Shown here: piece by piece, positions 16,263 to 24,642 of the stretch
Numbering within the stretch: position 1 is the first letter of the stretch
Layout of the letters: every line of letters starts with the position of its first letter
DNA from: an uncultured Spirochaetales bacterium
GTDB taxonomy: Bacteria > Spirochaetota > Spirochaetia > Sphaerochaetales > Sphaerochaetaceae
Length of the DNA: 56,495 nucleotides
Direction: 5' to 3'
Assembly: GCA_949288415.1 (NCBI GenBank)
Contig: CASEKE010000019.1
Span: forward strand, 1 to 56,495
Position numbers and translations under genes: made by a program
The notes under the pieces: model-generated
Database searches by the model: none
Told to the model about the DNA's origin: nothing
What the model saw: the letters and a program-made list of their open reading frames with translations, nothing else

Positions 16263-17084
16263 ATGAACCTTTACGACAAGATATTCAAACCTGAGATACA
16301 CACGCTTCCTAGCGGGAACCAGGTCGTGGAGAAAAGATCCAGAACGCCGCTTGTGATCGTCGTTCTTGTCGCTGCCACATTCATCAGTGCAAAGATAACG
16401 GGATTCAGTCTCTCGACGCTCGTCGAGCGCGGAAGATTCTTCTTCTCGATGCTGTACGACATGTTTCCACCGGATCTCTCATACATGGAAAAGGTATGGA
16501 AGCCGCTCTGGGATACGATAAAGATGAGTCTGCTCGGAAGCGCCGTAGGCGCCATGCTATGCATACCGTTCAGCATTCTCTCGAGCACCAACCTTGTCAA
16601 GGGAAAGATCGTGACCGGCTTCTTCAAGCTGTTCTTTTCCGTGGTCAGGACCCTACCGACACTTGTCAGCGCCTTGATTGCAACCTACATATTCGGACTC
16701 GGCACCCTTGCCGGAACCGTCGCAATCGCCGTCTTCACTTTCGCCTACTGCGGAAAGATCCTATACGAGCAGATCGAGACATGCGATATGGGCTCCTACG
16801 AGGCTCTCTCGGCCATGGGGCTCGGACGGATACAGACAATCAGATACTCCATCTGGCCGCAGGTGCTTCCGGGATTCCTGTCGACGGTTCTCTTCTGCTT
16901 CGAGGGAAACGTCAGGTACGCTTCGATACTCGGCTACGTCGGTGCCGGCGGCCTCGGACTGATCCTCAACGAGAAGATAGGCTGGAGGGAATACTCGAAG
17001 GTCGGAATGATTCTTGTGGCGCTTTTCGTGGCAGTAGTGGCTATTGAAAGCATAAGCAGCTATCTGAGAAGGAAACTCAACTAG
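16263..17084 (+). CDS. PhnE-like ABC importer permease, first copy
   Basis: 273 aa with about six membrane helices (SRTPLVIVVLVAATFISAKI, MLCIPFSILSS, LVSALIATYIFGLG). The cytoplasmic EAA-like loop is YEALSAMGLGRIQTIRYSIWP, ending at the conserved Gly of binding-protein-dependent permeases. Start chosen at the ATG six bases after GGAGG, rather than the GTG at 16257 that overlaps the previous stop. Confidence 0.88.
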   Translation: MNLYDKIFKPEIHTLPSGNQVVEKRSRTPLVIVVLVAATFISAKITGFSLSTLVERGRFFFSMLYDMFPPDLSYMEKVWKPLWDTIKMSLLGSAVGAMLCIPFSILSSTNLVKGKIVTGFFKLFFSVVRTLPTLVSALIATYIFGLGTLAGTVAIAVFTFAYCGKILYEQIETCDMGSYEALSAMGLGRIQTIRYSIWPQVLPGFLSTVLFCFEGNVRYASILGYVGAGGLGLILNEKIGWREYSKVGMILVALFVAVVAIESISSYLRRKLN

Positions 17085-17093
17085 GAGGACATG

Positions 17094-17912
17094 ATGGAAA
17101 TAAGACTTACACCGGCCGAGATGCTTTCCCGAGAACCGAAAAAATGGATATCGACGCTCATCATCCTTCTTGTGACGATCGCCCTGCTCGTCTGGAGCGG
17201 AAGCGCAATGGACACATCCGCAACGGGCGGAGACGGACTCAAGGTAGCCGGAGGCATCTTCTCAGGCATCGTCCATCCGACGACAAGCATTCTGTTCAAC
17301 CTCACGAAGGAAGGTGTGGCCTACCTGCTTCTTGAAACCATGTGCATCGCATTTCTCGGTACGCTTGTAGGAGCGGTGCTCGCTATCCCGCTCTCTTTCC
17401 TTGCGGCAAGCAACATCGTCCCCCGCCCCGTCGCCGTCGTCTTGAGAGTACTGGTCATGGCGATAAGAACCATTCCCGCATTCGTGTACGGACTGATGTT
17501 CATCATGGTGACAGGCCCCGGCGCGTTTGCAGGCCTGCTTACGATGTCAGTATGCTCCATAGGAATGCTTTCGAAGATGTTCGTCGAGGCGATAGAGGAA
17601 CTTGACAATGGAATACTGGAATCTCTCGATGCGGCTGGCTGCAATCTTCTGGAGAAGATCCGATGGGGAATAATCCCACAACTCATGCCATCCTTCCTCT
17701 CCACGCTCATCTACAGGTTCGACATGAATCTCAGGGATGCCACCACGCTCGGGCTTGTAGGTGCAGGCGGAATCGGAGCTCCGCTCATCTTCGCAATGAA
17801 CAGCTACAGATGGAACGACGTCGGGGCGATCCTCATAGGACTCATCATACTTGTCCTGATCGTGGAATGGATTTCCTCCCGTCTGAGAGAAAAACTCATG
17901 CGAGGCATCTGA
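17094..17912 (+). CDS. PhnE-like ABC importer permease, second copy
   Basis: 272 aa with about six membrane helices. The EAA-type loop is ESLDAAGCNLLEKIRWGIIP, and LVGAGGIGAPLI follows as in the first copy. The two copies probably form a heterodimer. Start chosen at the second of two adjacent ATGs because GGAGG lies five bases before it. The stop codon overlaps the next start as TGATG. Confidence 0.88.
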   Translation: MEIRLTPAEMLSREPKKWISTLIILLVTIALLVWSGSAMDTSATGGDGLKVAGGIFSGIVHPTTSILFNLTKEGVAYLLLETMCIAFLGTLVGAVLAIPLSFLAASNIVPRPVAVVLRVLVMAIRTIPAFVYGLMFIMVTGPGAFAGLLTMSVCSIGMLSKMFVEAIEELDNGILESLDAAGCNLLEKIRWGIIPQLMPSFLSTLIYRFDMNLRDATTLGLVGAGGIGAPLIFAMNSYRWNDVGAILIGLIILVLIVEWISSRLREKLMRGI

Positions 17913-19405
17913 TGGCAAAAATCTGGTTCACTAGCGATACACACTCGTACGTGTATGACGAGAACTACATAAGACCGGGAAAGGCGGAAATGGGATATGC
18001 CCTGCTTTCATCCCGGTTTGGCAGAGGCGATCTGATAATAGACGGAGGAGATGTTCTGCAGGGCTCCCCTCTGATCAGATTCGAGATGAAGAGCGGACGA
18101 AGGCCTTTTCTGGCGGCAGAAGCATTCAATGCGGCCGGACTCGGCATCTATGTTCCCGGAAATCACGATTTCAACTTCGGCCGTACCGTCCTTGAGGATT
18201 TTCTCTCCAGTCTCGACGCGGAGAAAATAGCGGCAAACGTGGTCGATCGCCAAGGAACGCTTGGCCTCAGGCAGTGGACGACCAGAACGCTTACGGATGG
18301 CACTAAAGTGTTCGTCACAGGCGTAGTAACCGACTATGTGAACGTCTGGGAAAGCAAAGAGAACCTGGAGGATCTGGAAATCACCGACTGCGTAAAGGCG
18401 GCGGCAAGCATGATGGAGCTTTCCAAAAGCCTTGACGTCGATTTCAGGATACTGGTCTACCACGGAGGATTCGATGACAACGAGGAAGGGAAAACACGTG
18501 AGAACAGGGGAAACGAGCTTCTTGAACTCGGGTACGACATTCTGCTGACTGCGCATCAACACATGGTCATCGAACCCGAAACCAGAAACGGTACGCTCGT
18601 CCTCCAAACCGGATCCAAGGCCATGAAGGCCGCGGAAATCACGTTGGAAAGAGGAAAAGCCCCCTCGGCAAGGCTGGTTTCGGCCTCGGAGGACTTTCCG
18701 ATCGATGACACAATGGCAAGAGTTCTGGAGAAGAACGATCTGCACGGACAGCTTGAACGTTTCCTTTCCGAAAGAATAGGCACGGTAGCCGGTAGCCTGT
18801 CGGACAAAGGAAAGCTCGAAAGCGCAATGCACGGCTCCTCGCTTGCGGATTTCATAAACGACATCCAGATCGGATCGACGGGGGCGGAAATCTCCGCGTG
18901 CTCGCTATTCAACGAGCCTGTCACGCTCTCTGGCGACGTCACCATGGGAGGACTTCTTTCGGCCTATCCGTTCGCCAACACCCTTGTAGTTCTGGATATA
19001 CTGGCGGCGGACCTGAAGGATGCCATGGAGAGAAGCGCAAGCTACCTCGAAAGAAGACAGGACGGCTCGTTCGCCATCTCGAGAAGCTTCCTCGAGCCGA
19101 AGGAAGAGCATTACAACTACGACTACTACAGAGGGCTATCGTACACGTTCGACCTCTCAAGACCGATCGGACGACGGGTCACGAGAATGGACTTCGGCGG
19201 CGACGACCTGCTACGCCATCGGACAAGGACAATCAGGATGGTAGTCAACAGCTACAGAGCGACCGGAACAGGCGGATACGACGCCTACCGGAAAGCCAAG
19301 GTGATTTACCGAGGGGAAAAGGACGTGCAGGACCTCTTGATCGACTTTTTCGAGCAACGCTCACCCGTAAATGTACCGGTTCCGACAGACTTCATAGCAC
19401 TGTGA
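17912..19405 (+). CDS. Cytoplasmic 5'-nucleotidase/metallophosphoesterase of the UshA-CpdB type
   Basis: 497 aa. The N-terminal metallophosphatase domain has SDTHSY (metal ligands Asp9 and His11), IDGGDVLQGSP, PGNHDFNFG, VYHGGFDD and TAHQHM. The C-terminal 5'-nucleotidase domain starts near 310 (SSLADFINDIQ, TMGGLLSAYPFANTLVVLDI) and has YRATGTGGYDAY, the substrate-stacking loop region. UshA and CpdB relatives hydrolyse nucleotides or 2',3'-cyclic nucleotides, normally in the periplasm. No signal peptide is present here (it begins MAKIWFTSDTH), so the enzyme should stay in the cytoplasm. It is translationally coupled to the importer, suggesting that it acts on the imported phosphorylated compound. 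Confidence 0.85.
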   Translation: MAKIWFTSDTHSYVYDENYIRPGKAEMGYALLSSRFGRGDLIIDGGDVLQGSPLIRFEMKSGRRPFLAAEAFNAAGLGIYVPGNHDFNFGRTVLEDFLSSLDAEKIAANVVDRQGTLGLRQWTTRTLTDGTKVFVTGVVTDYVNVWESKENLEDLEITDCVKAAASMMELSKSLDVDFRILVYHGGFDDNEEGKTRENRGNELLELGYDILLTAHQHMVIEPETRNGTLVLQTGSKAMKAAEITLERGKAPSARLVSASEDFPIDDTMARVLEKNDLHGQLERFLSERIGTVAGSLSDKGKLESAMHGSSLADFINDIQIGSTGAEISACSLFNEPVTLSGDVTMGGLLSAYPFANTLVVLDILAADLKDAMERSASYLERRQDGSFAISRSFLEPKEEHYNYDYYRGLSYTFDLSRPIGRRVTRMDFGGDDLLRHRTRTIRMVVNSYRATGTGGYDAYRKAKVIYRGEKDVQDLLIDFFEQRSPVNVPVPTDFIAL

Positions 19406-19409
19406 CGCA

Positions 19410-19432
19410 GCAGGCTGCGGAAAGCAGCCTGC
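19410..19432 (+). terminator. Hairpin ending the importer operon
   Basis: GCAGGCTGC, loop GGAAA, GCAGCCTGC: a nine-base perfect stem five bases past the stop. The tail CCTATTTG is only weakly U-rich. Confidence 0.6.
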
Positions 19433-19507
19433 CCTATTTGTCGAAACGCATCTCAGCCCAAGCCGCAACGATCTTCCTATTTACTCCGACGCCGATATAT
19501 GGTAGAT

Positions 19508-19513
19508 TTTAAT
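19508..19513 (+). promoter_or_regulatory. Likely -10 box of the 6S RNA gene
   Basis: TTTAAT at 19508-19513 would start transcription near 19520, exactly where the closing stem of the RNA begins. The -35 region is weak. Confidence 0.4.
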
Positions 19514-19520
19514 CAACACC

Positions 19521-19692
19521 TATATATACCGGCTACCTCAAGCCTCTTGGAGCAAACCACAGATTTGGATCCCGGAATAGTATGGCCGCATTGATCCTAC
19601 CGCCAGTCGGTTCAAAGGAACAGAACGCCTAAGCAACCTAGGGATCCCCCTTGAACCTTAGTTCAAGAGCAACAGCTTGCCGGTATTATAGG
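19521..19692 (+). ncRNA. ssrS: 6S RNA
   Basis: About 170 nt. The ends pair (TATACCGGC at 19524-19532 with the complement at 19678-19686), and AAGC/GCTT and CTCTTG/CAAGAG extend the stem, as in the closing arm of 6S RNA. The 3' half carries CCTTGAACC, TTAG, TTCAAG, then AGCAACAGCTTGCCGG. The same order appears in E. coli 6S (CCUUGAACC AAGG GUUCAAGG, then GUUACAGCCUGC and GGCGGC). The terminal stem closing the distal arm uses GGTTCAA at 19609. A T-rich run (GTTTTTGTTATTTTTTT) follows the last stem and would end the transcript. 6S RNA mimics an open promoter and traps sigma70-RNA polymerase in slow growth. Identified by eye from conserved elements. Confidence 0.75.
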
Positions 19693-19717
19693 TTTTTGTT
19701 ATTTTTTTCGTAGTATT

Positions 19718-21058
19718 ATGAGCAAAGAAGATAAGATCAGAAACATTTCCTACATCAACGTGCCCGAAACCCTCAAGGTCGATTTCGGCTCCTTCCATGT
19801 CGATCCGAGGCGGCGGCTTCCCGTACTCAGGAAGGAGGACCACAAGCATCTCTCGGAGGAAGACATAACCGTCGAGAACATAATCTCGGGCATGCTCACG
19901 ATAATCGCATACGACACTACGCATCCTGACTTCCAGTACTTCTGCGACTTCGTCAGAGCCGTCCAGCCTGACACGGCAGAGGAACTCAACAAGGCGGCGA
20001 TCGCCAAGGAGCAGCAGAAGGACTACGACTTTGCGGAGGAACTCTTCCTTGCCGTCTACCATCTGCTTCCCCAGAGCGCAAGTTGCATCAACCTTGCGAC
20101 CCTCTATTCATGCATGAGCGTGGATGCCGAGGAGAGAAAGGACGACGATGCTGCGGAAAGTGCTCTTGCAAATGCCCGTCTCACGCTTATGGACGGCCTT
20201 TCCCGCTTCGGCGAGAACGAGCACATCCTATCCGAGCTGGCCTCCTTCGAGGGCTACATGGGCAATCTGGAGGAAGCCAAGGAATATACCGAACGCTACC
20301 TGAAAGTCGCATCCGAAGGATCGCGGAAAGTGGAGATGAAGGAGTTTCTGAAGAAGCTCGACCTGCAGCTTGGAGCGGACAACTCCTTCAAGGAAGCATA
20401 CGACTTCATAATGCTGGACATGCCGGAGAAGGCTCTTTCGTCTGTCGATAAGTTCATTGCGGGAAATCCCAGGCTCTGGAACGGATACTTTCTCAAAGGA
20501 TGGGCGCTCAGGAAGCTCGGCAGATACGACGAGGCTAAGGAAGCCTTGCTCAGATGCATAGAGCTGGGGGAGAACAACGGCGACATCTACAACGAACTGA
20601 GCATATGCGAACTGGAGACTGGGCATGCGGAACTCGCGAAGGAGTATCTCAACTCCGCAGTGGATCTGGACGGATACAACCTCAAGGCAATAAGCAACCT
20701 CGCCTTCCTGCATCTCCGGGACAACGAGTTCGACGAAGCGAGGTACTATCTGGAAAAAGCCAGAAATCTCGCCGACGATGATGAGATCGTCAGAAATCTG
20801 ATAGATCGCTACGAGGAGGCCACCGGGGAGAAGATCGGTGGCAGAATCTCCGAGGAGGTCGTGGATGACGGATCAGGCGACGACAAGCTTCTTGTCGAGG
20901 AGGAATACCTCGAAGGCAGCAACGTAAGCGAAGGTGAAACCGGCTGCGATTGCGGCCATCATCACGAGGATGGACACTGCCACTGCCATGATCATGGAAG
21001 CGATGGACACGAATGCACATGCGGGCACGACGGATGCGACGAAAAGGACAGAGGCTAG
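19718..21058 (+). CDS. TPR-repeat protein with a Cys/His-rich metal-binding tail
   Basis: 446 aa. Residues about 85-390 form tetratricopeptide repeats, clearest at PRLWNGYFLKGWALRKLGRY followed by DEAKEALLRCIELG, and NLKAISNLAFLHLRDNEFDE followed by ARYYLEKA. Then comes an acidic linker. The last 37 residues hold seven Cys and nine His (GCDCGHHHEDGHCHCHDHG, then HECTCGHDGCDE), like the nickel or zinc tails of UreE- or SlyD-type proteins. No signal or membrane segment is seen, so it is cytoplasmic and probably a scaffold. No SD precedes the ATG, which is only about 25 bases past the 6S RNA end. tsaE begins four bases after its stop. Confidence 0.8.
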   Translation: MSKEDKIRNISYINVPETLKVDFGSFHVDPRRRLPVLRKEDHKHLSEEDITVENIISGMLTIIAYDTTHPDFQYFCDFVRAVQPDTAEELNKAAIAKEQQKDYDFAEELFLAVYHLLPQSASCINLATLYSCMSVDAEERKDDDAAESALANARLTLMDGLSRFGENEHILSELASFEGYMGNLEEAKEYTERYLKVASEGSRKVEMKEFLKKLDLQLGADNSFKEAYDFIMLDMPEKALSSVDKFIAGNPRLWNGYFLKGWALRKLGRYDEAKEALLRCIELGENNGDIYNELSICELETGHAELAKEYLNSAVDLDGYNLKAISNLAFLHLRDNEFDEARYYLEKARNLADDDEIVRNLIDRYEEATGEKIGGRISEEVVDDGSGDDKLLVEEEYLEGSNVSEGETGCDCGHHHEDGHCHCHDHGSDGHECTCGHDGCDEKDRG

Positions 21059-21062
21059 CAAG

Positions 21063-21500
21063 ATGAAAAGCATAACGACAAGAACACCGGATGAGACGAT
21101 GAGGGCGGGAAGCACCTTCGCATCGTATCTGCAGAAAGGAGACGTGGTAAGTCTTCGGGGAAGCCTGGGTGCAGGCAAGACCGTATTCGCAAAGGGCATC
21201 GCAAAGACTCTCGGAATCGAGGACAACATAGTCAGCCCGACATTCACGCTCATACAGGAGTACGAGGGAAAGATGAAGATGTTCCATCTCGATCTCTACA
21301 GGCTATCCGGCGAGGACGAGTTCGAGTCGATGGGCGGCGAGGACTTCCTCTACCCCGACGGCACAAGTCTCATCGAATGGTCCGAAAAGATAGAGGACAT
21401 GCTTCCCGACGGAACCATCTACATCGACATAGCGATTGCGGACGATCTCTCCAGGACCATAACCGCCGAAGGAGGAAACCATGAATATTCTTTCGATTGA
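21063..21500 (+). CDS. tsaE: tRNA t6A synthesis ATPase TsaE
   Basis: 145 aa. It is the P-loop ATPase that drives turnover of the TsaBD complex in making threonylcarbamoyl-adenosine at tRNA position 37. Motifs: RGSLGAGKTVFAKGIAKTLG (Walker A), SPTFTLIQEYEG, FHLDLYRLSG and LIEWSEKIEDMLP, all typical of the YjeE family. The frame is open to 20934, but homology begins near this ATG. It overlaps tsaB by 20 bp, so the two are translated together. tsaD is not in the window. Confidence 0.93.
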   Translation: MKSITTRTPDETMRAGSTFASYLQKGDVVSLRGSLGAGKTVFAKGIAKTLGIEDNIVSPTFTLIQEYEGKMKMFHLDLYRLSGEDEFESMGGEDFLYPDGTSLIEWSEKIEDMLPDGTIYIDIAIADDLSRTITAEGGNHEYSFD

Positions 21501-22176
21501 CACATCCACGGAAACCCTGTCGATCGCGCTGAGCACAGAAGCAAGCTACGAGGAAAGACTTGTAAAGGGAAATTTCTCCCACTCGGAGAACCTTCTTTCG
21601 GAGATGGAATCTCTGCTGTCGCGGGCAAAGCTCGGACTGAGAGACCTCGATCTCGTCGTATGTACACAGGGTCCCGGATCTTTCACGGGCCTCAGAGTCG
21701 GCATGGCGAGTCTCAAGGCGATCAGAAGCGCATCCGGAGCGAAACTTGTATCTATTCCCACGCTCGAGGCGATCGATGCGACGGCAAGAGAGCTCTACCA
21801 CGGAGTAATATGCTCCGTGATAGATGCGAAGAAGAAAAGATTCTATCTGGAACTGAGGGACGAGAATAGAGTACTGATTCCGGTACGCGACGGAAACCCG
21901 GAGGACATTCTCAATGTGCTTTCAGGCTGCGAGGAGATCCTGGTGACAGGACCTGATGCAGAGAAGTTCGCATCGAAGCTGAAGGAAGAGGACGTGAAGT
22001 GCCGTGTTCTGGTCGACGGAATCGGAATGAGGAATCTTTCCCGTGAGCTGATCAGGCTCGCGAGGATAAAACTCGAACAGGTCGGTGAAGATGAGATAGG
22101 TGCAGGGCCGCTCTACATACGCAGGAGCGATGCGGAGGAAGCACTTCTGAAGAAGATGTCCGAACAGGGACGTTGA
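21481..22176 (+). CDS. tsaB: tRNA t6A synthesis protein TsaB
   Basis: 231 aa, normal length. The N-terminal ILSIDTSTETLSIAL and GPGSFTGLRVGMASLKAI are the TsaB/YeaZ signatures. TsaB scaffolds the TsaD-TsaE complex. The ATG has a good SD (GAAGGAGG). 15 bases separate it from trxB. Confidence 0.93.
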   Translation: MNILSIDTSTETLSIALSTEASYEERLVKGNFSHSENLLSEMESLLSRAKLGLRDLDLVVCTQGPGSFTGLRVGMASLKAIRSASGAKLVSIPTLEAIDATARELYHGVICSVIDAKKKRFYLELRDENRVLIPVRDGNPEDILNVLSGCEEILVTGPDAEKFASKLKEEDVKCRVLVDGIGMRNLSRELIRLARIKLEQVGEDEIGAGPLYIRRSDAEEALLKKMSEQGR

Positions 22177-22190
22177 GATAGGAGGAAACG

Positions 22191-23102
22191 ATGAACGAAG
22201 TCGACATACTGGTCATAGGAGCCGGCCCGGCAGGACTTGCGGCGGCAGGATATGCGGCACGTGCAGGATATACGGTAATGGCAATAGACCAGCTTGCCCC
22301 GGGCGGCCAGCTGCTTCTGATAGACGAAATCGAGAACTACCCGGGAGTTCCTCTTACGAAAGGCTTCAAGCTTGCAGAGGAATTCGAAAGGCAGGCGGTG
22401 GATTTCGGCGTAAGAATCGAATACTCCGGTGCGAAGTCGATCAAAAAGGACGGAGACGTATTCGTCGTGACTACCGAGGACGGAGACGTCAGGGCAAAAG
22501 CCGTGATTGCGGCCACTGGTGCCACACATAGGCATCTGGGTGCCAAGGGCGAGGAAGAATATGCCGGACGCGGAGTAAGCTACTGCGCCACGTGCGATGG
22601 CCCGTTCTTCAGAGGCAAGAAGATTGTCGTCGTCGGAGGAGGAGATACTGCGCTTACTGACGCCCTATATCTGGCAAAACTTTCCGACGATGTGACCATC
22701 GTGCACAGGAGAGACGAATTCAGAGGCCAGAAGGTCCTTTCCGACAGGGTCAGGAACAATGCCAACATTTCCCTCAAGCTAGGCAGGAACGTCGTGGAGA
22801 TAGTTTCCGACGACGGCAGGAAAGTATCGTCCGTCCTGCTCGACAACGGCGAGAAGCTGGATACGGATGCAGTGTTCATTTTTGTAGGCATAAGGCCCAA
22901 TTCATCCCTTTTCGAAGGCTTCTGCGAACTCGATCCGTCAGGCTTCATCGTCACCGATGAAAAGATGCGGACTGACGTTCCAGGACTTTTTGCCGCAGGG
23001 GATGTGAGGACCACTTCTTTTCGTCAGGTTGCGACCGCCGCAGGAGACGGGGCAATGGCTGCGCACATGGCGGACAGCTACATTTCCGGCATGGGGAAAT
23101 AA
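22191..23102 (+). CDS. trxB: Thioredoxin reductase
   Basis: 303 aa, low-molecular-weight type. FAD site VIGAGPAGLAAAGYAARAG at residues 9-27, redox pair CATC at 132-135 in the order SYCATCDGPFF, NADPH site VVVGGGDTALTDALYLAK with HRRDEFRGQ, and the C-terminal GLFAAGDVR FAD motif. It reduces thioredoxin with NADPH. SD AGGAGG is clear. It is last in the TPR-tsaE-tsaB-trxB operon, and no terminator with a T run was seen before the glgA promoter. Confidence 0.93.
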   Translation: MNEVDILVIGAGPAGLAAAGYAARAGYTVMAIDQLAPGGQLLLIDEIENYPGVPLTKGFKLAEEFERQAVDFGVRIEYSGAKSIKKDGDVFVVTTEDGDVRAKAVIAATGATHRHLGAKGEEEYAGRGVSYCATCDGPFFRGKKIVVVGGGDTALTDALYLAKLSDDVTIVHRRDEFRGQKVLSDRVRNNANISLKLGRNVVEIVSDDGRKVSSVLLDNGEKLDTDAVFIFVGIRPNSSLFEGFCELDPSGFIVTDEKMRTDVPGLFAAGDVRTTSFRQVATAAGDGAMAAHMADSYISGMGK

Positions 23103-23157
23103 TAGCTAAAAACGCGGAAAAAACGACGGAAAAAGCCATTTCAAGCTAATTTATTCC

Positions 23158-23186
23158 TTGACTGCTGTCAAAGCATGGGGTGTAAT
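23158..23186 (+). promoter_or_regulatory. glgA promoter, apparently leaderless
   Basis: TTGACT at 23158-23163, a 17-base spacer and TGTAAT at 23181-23186. Seven bases separate the -10 from the ATG at 23194. The -35 sits in a TTGAC-N4-GTCAA palindrome (23158-23171). Confidence 0.6.
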
Positions 23187-23193
23187 TAAGAAT

Positions 23194-24642
23194 ATGAACA
23201 TTCTGATGGTTTCTTCCGAAACAGTCCCGTTCTCGAAATCAGGAGGACTGGCTGATGTCATAGGCGCGCTTTCGGCGGCCCTTGCCAGGCGTGGCGAAAA
23301 CGTCCGCGTCCTGATGCCTATGTATTCATTCATAGACAGAAAAGGTTTCACGAAGGGACCTGATCTCTCCTTTCCGATGCTGGGAGGAGAGGTCACGGTG
23401 CAGACGCTCGAAAGGAACCTCGACGGGGTGGTATACGTCGGCATATGCCATGAGTATTTCACCGGACGCAAAGGAATCTACGGCGATACTTCATTCACTC
23501 CGTACGCAGACAATGCGGAACGCTACATGCTGTTTTCCCTCGCGGTCATACCATACATAGAGGAATCCGGTTTCAAGGCGGATGTGATCCATTGCCACGA
23601 CTGGACATCGGGACTTGTCCCCTACTTCGTCAAGCTCTCCGAATTCCGGGCAAAGACTGTATTCACCATACACAATCTTGCATACCAGGGCGAATTCAGC
23701 AGATTCGACGCCATTCTCGGAGGCTTTCCTCTGGACGAGAAGCTATTCTACGGATCGAGGCTAAACGAGAGATTCAACATGCTCAAGAGCGGCCTTATCT
23801 ATGCCGACAGGATAACGACTGTCAGCAGGAAATATGCGGAGGAGATCTGCACCGCGGAACAGGGGTGCGGTCTGGACCATCTGCTCTCGGCCAGGAAGAA
23901 GGATCTGGCCGGAATAATAAACGGCATCGACTACGACGAATGGAATCCGATGAAGGATATCTATTTCACGGAACACTTCAGTGCCGAAGACCTGAGCGGA
24001 AAGGCAAAGCTCAAGGCCGAGGTGCAGAAGGAGTATGGGCTATCCGTCGAAGCCGATACTCCGCTTTTTGCCATGATAAGCAGGCTTGCCGAGCAGAAAG
24101 GCTTCGGAGAGCTTCTCTCCGGATCTCCATGCGTACTGGAACAGCTTCTGCAGTCCGAGAAGCTCCAGTTCATAATCATAGGAACAGGAGACAGGAAATA
24201 CGAGGAAAAGTTGCAGAGTCTTTCACTCGCATACAGCAACCTCGAGGTGCGGATAGTCTTCAGCAACGAGGTAGCCCACAGGGTGGAAGGAGGAAGCGAT
24301 TTCTTCCTCATGCCAAGCAAATATGAGCCCTGCGGTCTCAACCAGCTCTACAGCCTGCACTATGGAACTCTACCGATCGCCAGAAGGACCGGAGGTCTTG
24401 CCGATTCCATCATCGATCTGGACGAGGATGTCGAAAGGGGAACCGGATTTCTGTTCGACCTTATGAATCCGAACGAAATCATGACCACCGTACGCAGAGC
24501 CATTTCCTTCTACAGGAAAGGCCGCAAGGGGATGCAGGAGGCAATGAAACGGGGGATGACGACGGATTTCACATGGGACAAATCCGCAAATTCATATATA
24601 GGACTGTACGACAGTCTAATTCAGGGAGGAGAAACAAAATGA
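23194..24642 (+). CDS. glgA: Glycogen synthase
   Basis: 482 aa, GT5 family. It transfers glucose from ADP-glucose to the growing alpha-1,4 chain. KSGGLADV near residue 15 is the ADP-glucose site, HCHDWTSGLVPYF and FTIHNLAYQG are in the N-domain, and the C-domain has YEPCGLNQLYSLHYG near 380 with the EX7E motif and RRTGGLADSI. No SD is present, and the promoter -10 lies seven bases from the ATG. The stop overlaps glgC as ATGA, so ADP-glucose supply and polymerisation are coupled. The frame is open to a TTG at 23158, which lies inside the promoter. Confidence 0.94.
   Translation: MNILMVSSETVPFSKSGGLADVIGALSAALARRGENVRVLMPMYSFIDRKGFTKGPDLSFPMLGGEVTVQTLERNLDGVVYVGICHEYFTGRKGIYGDTSFTPYADNAERYMLFSLAVIPYIEESGFKADVIHCHDWTSGLVPYFVKLSEFRAKTVFTIHNLAYQGEFSRFDAILGGFPLDEKLFYGSRLNERFNMLKSGLIYADRITTVSRKYAEEICTAEQGCGLDHLLSARKKDLAGIINGIDYDEWNPMKDIYFTEHFSAEDLSGKAKLKAEVQKEYGLSVEADTPLFAMISRLAEQKGFGELLSGSPCVLEQLLQSEKLQFIIIGTGDRKYEEKLQSLSLAYSNLEVRIVFSNEVAHRVEGGSDFFLMPSKYEPCGLNQLYSLHYGTLPIARRTGGLADSIIDLDEDVERGTGFLFDLMNPNEIMTTVRRAISFYRKGRKGMQEAMKRGMTTDFTWDKSANSYIGLYDSLIQGGETK

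Noticed and set aside
19609..19657. Considered a T-box or other riboswitch before the TPR gene
   Set aside because: No T-box sequence or known aptamer core is present. The conserved CCTTGAACC...TTCAAG...ACAGC order and the closing stem fit 6S RNA much better.
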